Below are positions 45,199-52,834 of a stretch of 64,000 nt of DNA, in pieces (the stretch's first letter is position 1; the number at the start of each line of letters is the position of its first letter). Below the pieces are notes generated by a model. That model was not told the DNA's origin. It ran no database searches and was given only the letters and a program-made list of their open reading frames with translations. This stretch comes from JAEUIE01 sp047602475 (lineage in GTDB: Bacteria; Planctomycetota; Planctomycetia; Gemmatales; HRBIN36). The position numbers and the translations under genes are program-made. The DNA lies in contig JASGHE010000006.1 in NCBI GenBank assembly GCA_047602475.1, forward strand, positions 372,001-436,000, in the 5' to 3' direction.

Positions 45199-45570
45199 TC
45201 ACGACCCATGTTCGTCCACGTCACAATGCATTCGATGCAGCATCCGATGCACAAACGGAGCCAGCAGCACCCCGGAAGCAAGGATGAGCAGCAACCCACT
45301 ATAGAGGGCATAGAGTCCGGCGAAGAGCTTGCCTCCCCACGATTTGACCGGCTCCATCGGCCCCATGCCCGACAGGATCATCGACGCGCTGGCAAAGGCA
45401 TCGATCCATTCCTGCTTTTCCAGGATGTGATACCCCAACATGCCGGCGAAGAGGGACAGCCCGATCATGGCTGAGGCGATGACGAAGTTTCTGAGAACTC
45501 TACGGGCGAAAGCCGGCCGATTCAGCACAGGCTGACTGACTTTTTCAAACCGGCGATGTCGCTTGCTCAT
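45199..45570 (-). CDS. Two-helix membrane protein resembling a K+-channel pore, GMGP filter
   Basis: 123 residues from MSKRHRRFEKVSQPVLNRPA. Two membrane helices (FVIASAMIGLSLFAGMLGYH; KLFAGLYALYSGLLLILASG) flank a pore-like loop DAFASASMILSGMGP. In two-helix K+ channels this place holds T-V-G-Y-G-D; here it is S-G-M-G-P, so K+ selectivity is doubtful. The long frame further upstream lacks support. Possibly a non-selective channel relative or a structural protein. Confidence 0.65.
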   Translation of the reverse strand: MSKRHRRFEKVSQPVLNRPAFARRVLRNFVIASAMIGLSLFAGMLGYHILEKQEWIDAFASASMILSGMGPMEPVKSWGGKLFAGLYALYSGLLLILASGVLLAPFVHRMLHRMHCDVDEHGS

Positions 45571-46075
45571 GGGGCACCTGATCTGGGGTATCAACGACGA
45601 TTCACTAAGGTGTTGTATCGCTCTTGAGCCAGGCTCAACGGTGAAACGGAACTCATCATTGCCTGCCAGTAAAGACTTTGTTCCCCAGTCGTGAGAATTC
45701 TCTCCCCAGAAGGTAATCACCGTCGTCGCCCTTGGCATGGCCCGCACAGAGGGAATTGATGGAGTCAACGGATGAGAGAGAACGGTTAGACCAACCGGCC
45801 TTTGAGTGTCAGACTAGCGTGGAAGTTGTGGCAAACTGTGTGGTGTAGAGAAGCAGTCAGGACGATAAACTTTGGCACGACGCGGCCATCGCAAAGTGGC
45901 ATGCCCTGTGAAGGAAACTAACCCCCGTCTGGCTTACTGCAACAAGAGGTTCACCCGTATGACGCCAGGCTTTGATTGGTTCCGTGGGTCGGATTTCCTT
46001 CCGTCGCATTCCCGCTTTGAGGTGTATACTTCCTGGACTGAGCAACCCTCGATACACATCATTGAAACCACACCT
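45571..46075. other. Intergenic region, no credible gene seen
   Basis: About 500 bp between the channel-like gene and the FlgM-like gene. Short open frames exist but lack start signals and recognisable proteins. ACGGTTAGACCAACCGG near 45783 could form a small hairpin. The region probably holds promoters for the divergent genes. Confidence 0.4.
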
Positions 46076-46255
46076 ATGTTTACCACGCCGCGAAATGCAG
46101 CTGTGCCCCGACTGCGATGGGACCTGGTGGTCCGCATCCGTCGGGAGATTGAAGCAGGCACCTATGAGACCCCCGAGAAGTGGGAGCTAGCCCTGTCCCG
46201 CCTCCAGGAGGATCTGGAGCAGGAGAGTTACACCAACGATGAGCAACCAGCGTAA
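46076..46255 (+). CDS. FlgM-like small protein (anti-sigma-28 type)
   Basis: 59 residues from MFTTPRNAAVPRLRWDLVVR. The helix pair VRIRREIEAGTYETPEKWEL and ALSRLQEDLEQE is like the C-terminal sigma-binding helices of FlgM proteins, which in planctomycetes are short. It would bind a flagellar sigma factor, but no flagellar gene lies nearby, so the role is tentative. A longer frame upstream has no support. A strong terminator follows. Confidence 0.6.
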   Translation: MFTTPRNAAVPRLRWDLVVRIRREIEAGTYETPEKWELALSRLQEDLEQESYTNDEQPA

Positions 46256-46284
46256 GGGGTCGGACATCCAGCACAGCTTACCGA

Positions 46285-46317
46285 GCCGGAGCAACCGTTA
46301 CAGGTTGCTCCGGCTTT
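46285..46317 (+). terminator. Rho-independent terminator
   Basis: A perfect 12-bp stem: GCCGGAGCAACC (46285-46296), loop GTTACA, GGTTGCTCCGGC (46303-46314), then TTTGGTGTTT. It closes the FlgM-like gene and separates it from the next operon. Confidence 0.85.
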
Positions 46318-46385
46318 GGTGTTTCCTATGCCTATCTTGTGGTGTCTCTATTCAGGCATAACTCCTGATGCTGAGGTGGTGAACC

Positions 46386-46610
46386 ATGAGAAACACAAGG
46401 CTCCGAACCAAGTTGGATAGTGACGGCGTCTTGCGACTCGATTTGTCCCTGGGAGAAGAGGCAGCAAATCGAGAAGTGGATGTTACTATTGAGCTGCTGC
46501 CACCTGCCATGACGCAAGAAGAATGGAAGGCTTGGGTGGAGAAGATGGCGGGTACTTGGGAAGGGGAGTTTGAAGTAGATGGTGATAATGCACGGATACA
46601 CCCTGTGTGA
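46386..46610 (+). CDS. Antitoxin-like small protein, first gene of a coupled operon
   Basis: 74 residues. The N-terminus (RTKLDSDGVLRLDLSLG) and MTQEEWKAWVEKMAGTWEGE match a planctomycete family of small proteins that usually precede PIN toxin genes. GAGGTGG lies about 7 nt before the ATG. Its TGA (46608-46610) overlaps the GTG of the ImmA/IrrE gene (GTGA), so translation is coupled. An AbrB-like fold for the N-terminus is possible but not certain. Confidence 0.7.
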   Translation: MRNTRLRTKLDSDGVLRLDLSLGEEAANREVDVTIELLPPAMTQEEWKAWVEKMAGTWEGEFEVDGDNARIHPV

Positions 46611-47719
46611 TATTCAATTCGAACTATCAGGAAAGCCGGGGAATGTATAGAATACTACAACTTCGAGTCACTTCAGCAGCATGCAGAAAACATGGAGCAC
46701 CAATCACCCTGACTGCAAACCCAGTGAAATCTCTGTATCAACGTCTAAGCAAGGTAGGCCTTACCCGCTCCTATGTCAAAGACACGGCATTGCCATCATG
46801 GTGGGAAGATTCTCTAGCGGAGAACCCCGCAGGGTTTGCTCAATGCCTGGTTCTGCTAAGCCGACATTTGGGACTAGACCTGAATACTCTTCAGGACACA
46901 GCCAACCTTCCACGGTTGAAAGATTTCGGCATCTGTAAATACAAGAAGAGAGCAGACACAACAGAAGACGAATTGCTTCTCAGTCGTGTGATCGCAACAC
47001 GGGCAGCACAATTAGCTGCTGCAGCAATTGACAAGCCTTGCATTAAAGTGCCGGAATCTGCCAGCGATCTTAGACAACAAATCCTGGATCGAGCACCCTA
47101 TGTCAGTTTTGATGAGTTGCTTAATTCTTGTTGGGACATGGGTATTCCTGTCCTCCACATCAATCATTTTCCGAGAGGAGCAAAGAGACCTGACGGCTTC
47201 ACTCTTCGTGTTGGAAGCCGTCCAGTAATTGTCCTCTGCAAGAACATTCGTCAGCCAGCATGGTTACTATTCATACTGGCCCATGAACTAGGGCATATCG
47301 CTCATGGACATATACCTGAAAATAGTGCATTGATCGACGAGAAGATGCATGACAACTTAAGAGACCAGGAAGAAATTGAAGCTGACACTTATGCTTTGGA
47401 ATTACTAACTGGAAACGGCGAGGCTCGTGTTGCAACGTCGGGCCGCTGGCCCAACATGCAAGAGCTCGCTCTTCGCGCTCAAGAGATGGGCAAACGTAAT
47501 CATGTTGACCCAGGCCACATTGTGCTTAATTATGCACATACCATGGGTGAAGGTTCCTTTTTCGCCGTAGCTAATGGCGCTTTGAAACTGCTATATCCAA
47601 ACGCTGATGCTATTACCATGATTCGTGAAAAGCTGGCAGCGAATCTGGACTGGGAGAGGCTTCCCGAAGATAGTAGCAATTTCTTGATGCGTATGACCGA
47701 CCAGGAGCCCGATGAGTGA
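46607..47719 (+). CDS. ImmA/IrrE-type zinc metallopeptidase
   Basis: 370 residues if GTG 46607 is used; ATG 46643 is an alternative, and homology-like sequence begins around NPVKSLYQRLSKVGLTRSYV. The zinc site is H226-E227-L228-G229-H230 (ILAHELGHIAHGH), with the third ligand probably in EEIEADTYALELL. The N-terminal 200 residues carry helices (WWEDSLAENPAGFAQCLVLL) unlike the usual XRE repressor domain. ImmA/IrrE proteases cleave regulators or antitoxins. The gene overlaps the PIN-like gene by 4 bp (ATGA) and is AT-rich compared with its surroundings. Confidence 0.86.
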   Translation: MIFNSNYQESRGMYRILQLRVTSAACRKHGAPITLTANPVKSLYQRLSKVGLTRSYVKDTALPSWWEDSLAENPAGFAQCLVLLSRHLGLDLNTLQDTANLPRLKDFGICKYKKRADTTEDELLLSRVIATRAAQLAAAAIDKPCIKVPESASDLRQQILDRAPYVSFDELLNSCWDMGIPVLHINHFPRGAKRPDGFTLRVGSRPVIVLCKNIRQPAWLLFILAHELGHIAHGHIPENSALIDEKMHDNLRDQEEIEADTYALELLTGNGEARVATSGRWPNMQELALRAQEMGKRNHVDPGHIVLNYAHTMGEGSFFAVANGALKLLYPNADAITMIREKLAANLDWERLPEDSSNFLMRMTDQEPDE

Positions 47720-48348
47720 TCCTGCTCTCGGATAATGACATTTTGAAAAAGCTGGCATGCTTCGACTTGTTTGAAGAGTTCCTGAGTGCCTTTCGATGTA
47801 GTACAGCTGAAATATTCATTCTCAATACAGCCCGCTTTGTTCTGACATCGAAGAAGATGCAAAAGCGTTTCGATACGGATAGCTTTGCCAGACTAACGGA
47901 TTTTCTGGGGCAAGTTCAAATCATCACTCAAGCTCCTGACCCGATTGATCTGGCAGAATTGACGGAAGAACCAACTATCGACGCCGGTGAAGCTGTTCTA
48001 TTCTCCATTGCCACGGACATGGAAAATGCAATACTTGCTACAGGTGATAAACGGAGTCTTATTGGTTTGGTTGAAGCCTCAGTCGACGAGAACCCTGCAA
48101 TCCAGAGAATTGTTGAACAACTGTCTGGGAAGGTCATTTCTTTTGAACTCATCATAGAGCGAATCATTGATGTTCATGGTTTTGAAACCGTTCGGAATAA
48201 GCTCGTCAAAGGATGTGACCACGATAAGACCATCGCTCTAGTTCTTGGGTCTGCACTCGATGCGAATGAAGAAAAGTTCAGGGAAGGTCTGGTCAGCTAC
48301 ATCAATGATCTGCGGAAGAATACCTCAACGCTCCTTCGAATTGATTAA
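47716..48348 (+). CDS. PIN-like nuclease protein coupled to ImmA/IrrE
   Basis: 210 residues starting MILLSDNDILKKLACFDLFE; Asp6 and Asp8 form the first acidic cluster. EEPTIDAGEAVLFSIA carries the D-x-GEA motif typical of PIN folds, and AILATGDKRSLIGL has the later Asp. The C-terminal 80 residues (VISFELIIERIIDVHGFETV) are helical and unmatched. Toxin activity would be RNA cleavage. The ATGA overlap ties it to the protease. Confidence 0.75.
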   Translation: MILLSDNDILKKLACFDLFEEFLSAFRCSTAEIFILNTARFVLTSKKMQKRFDTDSFARLTDFLGQVQIITQAPDPIDLAELTEEPTIDAGEAVLFSIATDMENAILATGDKRSLIGLVEASVDENPAIQRIVEQLSGKVISFELIIERIIDVHGFETVRNKLVKGCDHDKTIALVLGSALDANEEKFREGLVSYINDLRKNTSTLLRID

Positions 48349-48399
48349 CTAAATGGATCGTTGTCCCTCCCTTGCCAACCCCACCCCCCTCCCTACAAA

Positions 48400-48570
48400 G
48401 TGTTTTCCAGGTGCCCGTCGCTTCGGTGGCGGGAGAATAGGGAAGCCGGTGTGAATCCGGCACGGGGCCGCCGCTGTATGCAGCTACGCTCCCCAGCATT
48501 AACCACTGTTCACCTCGTGAATGGGAAGGTCGCTGGGGAAACGCTGCGAGTCAGAAGACCTGCCTGGTAC
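48400..48570 (+). promoter_or_regulatory. Cobalamin (B12) riboswitch
   Basis: The core reads GGGAAGCCGGTGTGAATCC (48440-48458) with CGGCACGGGGCCGCCGCTGT and AACCACTG (48501-48508), then ATGGGAAGG, GAGTCAGAAGACC and GCCTGG. The closing P1 stem is CCAGG (48408-48412) with CCTGG (48562-48566). All are hallmark elements of B12 riboswitches, which repress the downstream gene when adenosyl- or methylcobalamin is bound. The first downstream gene is DUF1559 at 48718. A CTTGCCTG-TTGTT-CAGGCAAG hairpin (48636-48656) follows and may be part of the expression platform, though no U-run follows it. Confidence 0.92.
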
Positions 48571-48717
48571 ATCCATACTTCGGTGCTTCGGTCTCAAGCT
48601 GCCGGGTGAGTGTGACTTGGCCGTCCTCTCTCTCGCTTGCCTGTTGTTCAGGCAAGTTCCACCAGCTACCTGCCGATGCACTTCCTACGCACCCGGACCC
48701 GGTGCGCTGGGGGAACC

Positions 48718-49515
48718 ATGCACGTCTACCGTCCGCCTCCTCGTCAGGCGTTCAGCCTGATCGAACTCCTCGTCGTCATTGCCATCATCGTTCTGCTGAT
48801 GGCCCTGCTCCTGCCCGCCATCCAAAAGGTTCGGGCCAGCGTCGATTCGATGCGCTGCAAGAACAACCTCCGCCAGATCGGCATCGCCTGCCACAACTAC
48901 CACAACGATTATGGCAGACTGCCTCCCGGCGGCATCGAATGGCGGCCTTTCGGCAACACCACCAAACGTCAACTCGCCTGGAGCGCGTTCATCCTGCCCT
49001 ACATTGAGCAGGACAATCTCTCCAAGCAACTCGATTTCAGCAAGCCGTTCGACGACCCTGCCAACGCCGTCGCCGCCGCCCAGGTGGTGAAGATCTACTT
49101 GTGCCCCACATCACGGCGACAGAGCGACACCAGCGAAGGCCGAGGTTCCTGCGACTACGGCGGCATCTACGGCGAACGGATCATGAGTCCGAACAACCCG
49201 CCCAAGGGTGTGATGCTCTATGACCGTGCCTTTCGCCTGACGGAGATTCGTGATGGCACCACGAACACTCTGATGATCTCCGAGGATCATGGCTTCCCCG
49301 ATATGCAGTGGATCAATGGCCGCAACATCTTCGACCAGGCGTTCGCCATCAACCAGGCCCCGTCGTTTGAGAACGACATCCGCAGCGACCATCCGCAGGG
49401 CGCCAACGGGCTGTTCTGCGATGGCTCAGCCCGGTTCCTGCCGCAGAGCATGTCACTGCCCGTCCTAGCGGCCATCTGTACCCGCAACGGCGGGGAAGTC
49501 ATTTCGGATGATTAG
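48718..49515 (+). CDS. DUF1559 pseudopilin-like protein under B12 riboswitch control
   Basis: 265 residues from MHVYRPPPRQAFSLIELLVV, a type IV pilin-like N-terminus with FSLIELLVVIAIIVLLMALL; GGGGGAACC precedes the ATG. DUF1559 features include LPAIQKVRASVDSMRCKNNL and ANGLFCDGSARFLPQSMSL. It is about 80 residues shorter than the DUF1559 protein at 19386. It is the first gene after the cobalamin riboswitch, so expression should rise when B12 is scarce. It may assemble near the cell surface with the following PEP-CTERM protein. Confidence 0.9.
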   Translation: MHVYRPPPRQAFSLIELLVVIAIIVLLMALLLPAIQKVRASVDSMRCKNNLRQIGIACHNYHNDYGRLPPGGIEWRPFGNTTKRQLAWSAFILPYIEQDNLSKQLDFSKPFDDPANAVAAAQVVKIYLCPTSRRQSDTSEGRGSCDYGGIYGERIMSPNNPPKGVMLYDRAFRLTEIRDGTTNTLMISEDHGFPDMQWINGRNIFDQAFAINQAPSFENDIRSDHPQGANGLFCDGSARFLPQSMSLPVLAAICTRNGGEVISDD

Positions 49516-49521
49516 AGTTGC

Positions 49522-49611
49522 CATCACGCTCCGCGTGATGGTCTGCCGTTCTGAATCAAACCACTATACCCATTGTCTATTTCCATCACAACCATCACGT
49601 GGAGCGTGATG
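49522..49611. repeat. CATCACG-family palindrome pair (REPIN-like)
   Basis: CATCACGCTCCGCGTGATG (49522-49540) and CATCACGTGGAGCGTGATG (49593-49611), in opposite orientation and 52 bp apart. They fill the gap between the DUF1559 and DUF4465 genes. Confidence 0.85.
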
Positions 49612-49633
49612 TCTACCATCCCGGAGCACAACC

Positions 49634-50445
49634 ATGAAATATGCACTCACGCTCGCAGCCTTCACCTTCGTCACCGCTAACCTTTTCGCTCAGGGCACGA
49701 AGACGATCGACTTCGAAGACAAGTCGCTTCCCCCCAACTCGTTCTACAACGGCTCCGATAATGCCGGCGGATTCACCACGCGGGGAGCCTTCTTCAACAA
49801 CTCCTACGGCGGCGGCTTCTGGAGCGGCTGGTCCTACTCCAACACCAGCGACACCACGACGCCGGGCTTTGGCAATCAGTATTCCGCCATCACCGGAGCT
49901 GGCGTGGGAGGCAGCGGCATCTATGGCGTCGCTTTCAACTTCGCCTCTGGAGCGTCTTACATCAACCTGCCTAATGGCAACCAGCCCCTTTCCGTCAGCA
50001 TCACCAATACCACGTACGCCGCCCTCAGCATGCAGACCGGGGATGCCTTCGCCAAGAAGTTCGGCGGCGCTTCGGGAATGATCCCGACTTTTTCCTACTT
50101 ACCATCGAGGGCCGAAGTGGCCTCAATGGCAGCGGCACCGTTATCGGAACAGTACCCTTTTATCTGGCCGACTATCGCATTGCCAACAATGCTCTCGATT
50201 ACATTGTCAACACCTGGACGACCGTAGACCTAAACGCTTTACCTGCGGGCACTCAGTCATTGACCTTTGATCTTACTTCCAGTGATAACGGCCCCTTTGG
50301 CATGAATACACCGAGTTATTTCGCCCTCGATTCGCTGGTGGTTGCCGTACCGGAACCAGCTGCTTTGGGACTCTTAGGGGGAGTGGGCATGGTCGGCACC
50401 ATAGCCTGGTGGCTGCGTCGTCGAAAACTTCGTTGCCACGCATAG
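49634..50445 (+). pseudogene. DUF4465-type PEP-CTERM surface protein (BtuH-like), 1-nt frameshift
   Basis: Signal peptide MKYALTLAAFTFVTANLFA. The body matches the DUF4465 family: TIDFEDKSLPPNSFYNGSDN, WSGWSYSNTSDTTTPGFGNQ, AFAKKFGGASG. Near 50079-50083 an A seems missing (GGAATGAT for GGAAATGAT); the other frame continues NDPDFFLLTIEGRSGLNGSG, VNTWTTVDLNALPAG and SSDNGPFGMNTPSYFALDSL. It ends with a PEP-CTERM sorting tail, VPEPAALGLLGGVG and an RRRK-type basic end. DUF4465 proteins were reported in Bacteroides as B12-binding surface lipoproteins (BtuH); this is from memory. With the riboswitch upstream, a cobalamin-binding role is plausible. Confidence 0.82.
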
Positions 50446-50539
50446 ATTTCCCAGTCATCCCACGTTGACTGATCTTTTCCTTCTGTTAGGCTGGAATAGA
50501 AGACGATGGATATACGGATCGATCACTCAGGAGTTGCCT

Positions 50540-51547
50540 GTGTCAGCTATGCCCCGAAACGCCTTTGCATCTGTACTGGCTTGGCTGGTGGTGGCATCAG
50601 TATCTGCCCCGCTTTGGGCAGGAGACATCCGTCATGATCGATTCGATTCCTCCTATACATCCTTGGCGCTTCAGCCTCAGTTCAATGGCGTGGGTCGAGT
50701 TGATTTTTTTGAGCCATGTGCCTGTACGCTGGTGGGACCGAACTGGGTGCTGACAGCAGGACATCTCTCGGGGGTCACGCTGGTCAAGTTCGGCACGGGT
50801 GGAGCAGGCGATAAGGTCTACAACGTCCTCCAGGATATCCCGGCTCCGGGCTGGAACGGCGACGTCCTTCACGGCAATGATATGCGACTCCTGAAAATCA
50901 GCGGCAATCCCATTGATGACGGCAAAGCCACCGTCATTTTCCCGCTCTATCGCGGCCCTGTGCTTGACCAGGTAGTTACCAACGTGGGATACGGGAACAC
51001 CGGCGATGGTGTGACCGGCTTTTCGCAAAACACCTTCGGTACCCGCCGGGCAGGCAACATGATGATCCGCAGTTACCTCACCCCCGATCCTCCTGCTTTT
51101 AACAGCACCACCCTGACACGAACCACGCCCACCAACATGATGCTGACCGATTTCATCAGTCCGATTTCGGGGCAAAATGTATCCACCATTCTTTCGATCA
51201 TCAACAACTCCACCACCTTCGCCACGCCCCAGGATCTGGAATACATGCTCGCTCCGCTGGACAGCGGTAGTCCAGCTCTGATCAACGACAACGGTGTTTG
51301 GAAAGTCGCCGGCGTTGGCAGCTTCATTCTTACCCAAAATCCCGATGGACAACCCCAGGGCATCTATGGAGACGTTTCGGGATTCTCTATCCTGGACGAT
51401 GCCAACTATACCTGGGCCTACAACATTGCCGTCCCGGAACCAGGTTCCATCGCGCTGCTCTCCCTGATCGTGTGTGGCGGAGCCGGTTATGGTTGGCATC
51501 GCTACCGCCGACAGCGGCGTGATCAGAATGCGTTGGTTCCGGAGTAA
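50540..51547 (+). CDS. S1 (trypsin-like) serine protease with PEP-CTERM tail
   Basis: 335 residues from GTG 50540, which has AGGAG 6 nt upstream; ATG 50549 (MPRNAFASVLAWLVVASVSA) is the alternative. The signal peptide ends near WAGD. Catalytic-type motifs are LTAGH (His), GNDMRLLKI (Asp) and LDSGSPALI (Ser), the last replacing the usual GDSGGP. A PEP-CTERM tail VPEPGSIALLSLIVCGGAG with a basic end sorts it to the surface. It follows the DUF4465 gene by about 90 bp and may belong to the same B12-controlled unit. Confidence 0.82.
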   Translation: MSAMPRNAFASVLAWLVVASVSAPLWAGDIRHDRFDSSYTSLALQPQFNGVGRVDFFEPCACTLVGPNWVLTAGHLSGVTLVKFGTGGAGDKVYNVLQDIPAPGWNGDVLHGNDMRLLKISGNPIDDGKATVIFPLYRGPVLDQVVTNVGYGNTGDGVTGFSQNTFGTRRAGNMMIRSYLTPDPPAFNSTTLTRTTPTNMMLTDFISPISGQNVSTILSIINNSTTFATPQDLEYMLAPLDSGSPALINDNGVWKVAGVGSFILTQNPDGQPQGIYGDVSGFSILDDANYTWAYNIAVPEPGSIALLSLIVCGGAGYGWHRYRRQRRDQNALVPE

Positions 51548-51692
51548 GAGATTCTCGGCAGAGCGAAACTCCAGCCGGGCTATTTGCGACCACTCATCGC
51601 AAAAATCTCGATATCTTCGCCCTTTCAAGCAATAAGATAGACTCTCCAGAGAATAGTCTGGTAGGTACCCTTTTCCCTTTGGAGATTCTGTT

Positions 51693-52121
51693 ATGGCACA
51701 ACCCATGCCCCCGCCGCCACCCCCGAAGAAGGGGATGAGCTTACTACCGCTGATCCTCGTCCTGGTGATCGCTATCGCCGGTCTGGCCTGGTACAAGGGC
51801 TGGTTCACGGTCGATAAGGATCCCGAAACGGGCAAGACCAAGGTCAATCTGCATGCTGATGCGTTCAAGAAGGATAAAGATGCGTTCTTGAAGTCAGCCG
51901 GCGAAGCCTATGACAAAGGCAAGGATAAGCTGGCAAGCATGATGGGTAAAGCCAAGGATGCCAAGCCAGAAGACAAGGCTAATATCGATAAGGAAATCGA
52001 TGCTCTTAAGAAGCAACTGGCCGGGCTGGAAGAAGCCAAGAAGAAGGCAGAGGCTGCCACCGACGACGAAGTCCTTAAGGGTCTGAACGATTCGGTCAAG
52101 AAGCTGCTCGATCCGAAGTAG
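51693..52121 (+). CDS. Membrane-anchored coiled-coil protein
   Basis: 142 residues. A Pro-rich start (MAQPMPPPPPPKKG) precedes one membrane helix (LLPLILVLVIAIAGLAWY). The rest is Lys/Glu-rich and coiled (DKANIDKEIDALKKQLAGLE). I do not recognise the family. It could span from membrane to envelope as a spacer. A terminator follows at 52144. Confidence 0.7.
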   Translation: MAQPMPPPPPPKKGMSLLPLILVLVIAIAGLAWYKGWFTVDKDPETGKTKVNLHADAFKKDKDAFLKSAGEAYDKGKDKLASMMGKAKDAKPEDKANIDKEIDALKKQLAGLEEAKKKAEAATDDEVLKGLNDSVKKLLDPK

Positions 52122-52143
52122 TCAACAGCATTGAACAATAATC

Positions 52144-52172
52144 AAGCCCCCGGACACAGTGTCCGAGGGCTT
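52144..52172 (+). terminator. Terminator hairpin
   Basis: AAGCCCCCGGACACAGTGTC continues CGAGGGCTT and then CTTCGTTT. The stem is GGACA/TGTCC extended by AAGCCC/GGGCTT. It follows the coiled-coil gene and lies between convergent genes. Confidence 0.7.
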
Positions 52173-52198
52173 CTTCGTTTATGGAATGAGAATGTTGC

Positions 52199-52657
52199 TT
52201 AGTCCTTCTTCTTCTTCCTCAGCTCAAAGATCATGTTCATGGACCCTTCCTTGGTTTCGAACTTGGTGGGCCGTTCCTTGTCGCCATGAATAGCGGCACA
52301 GATGCGGACCTTGTCGCCGTCGATTTCGTAGATGGCCAATTGCTTGGCGCCTTTGGTTTCGCCCTCGCTGCTGACGGTGATATCCATTTGCTTGGGATTC
52401 TTGGAAGGATCAAGGTCCTGCGTGCCGGCTTCCACGATTTTGTCGCCCAGCTTCTGTTCGTACTTCTTGCCTTTGAAGGTGAAGGTCATTTCCTTGAACT
52501 CTTCATCGGGAATCTTCTGACCGCGCGCTTCCATGGCGGTAACGATCCAGGTGCCTTCAAACTTCTTGTCTTCTTCAGCTGCCTTGTCATCCAATGCCCA
52601 GGCTTGAACTCCCACGGTTGCCAACAAAGCCCAGACGAATAGCCACGAACGCTTCAT
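52199..52657 (-). CDS. TIGR03067-domain secreted protein
   Basis: 152 residues with signal peptide MKRSWLFVWALLATVGVQAW. KFEGTWIVTAMEARGQKIPD and MTFTFKGKKYEQKLGDKIVE match the TIGR03067 family, a lipocalin-like small domain common in planctomycetes, with a late YEIDGDKVRICAA strand. The function is unknown. Confidence 0.85.
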   Translation of the reverse strand: MKRSWLFVWALLATVGVQAWALDDKAAEEDKKFEGTWIVTAMEARGQKIPDEEFKEMTFTFKGKKYEQKLGDKIVEAGTQDLDPSKNPKQMDITVSSEGETKGAKQLAIYEIDGDKVRICAAIHGDKERPTKFETKEGSMNMIFELRKKKKD

Positions 52658-52834
52658 TACCCAGTCCTCCTCGATGTGACGATAGATATGACTTGAGACG
52701 AACCGGATGATTCGAGATCATCCTTGGTAGAGTCTAAACTCGACCACTGTGAAGGTAAAGGAATTTGGCCCTCATGTACATTGCTCTTGTCTGTTTTCAT
52801 CAATTTCTAGTAATCTAGTCGCTTTCCCCTTCGC

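Noticed and set aside
45872..46075. Longer N-terminus for the FlgM-like protein
   Set aside because: The added sequence looks random, has no start signal, and FlgM-like proteins of this group are short.
48636..48656. Intrinsic terminator as the riboswitch expression platform
   Set aside because: The hairpin CTTGCCTG/CAGGCAAG is real but no U-run follows, so termination is not supported; it stays a possible part of the leader.
50597..51868. A 423-codon open frame on the minus strand
   Set aside because: Opposite the S1 protease gene, whose signal peptide, catalytic motifs and PEP-CTERM tail are clear.
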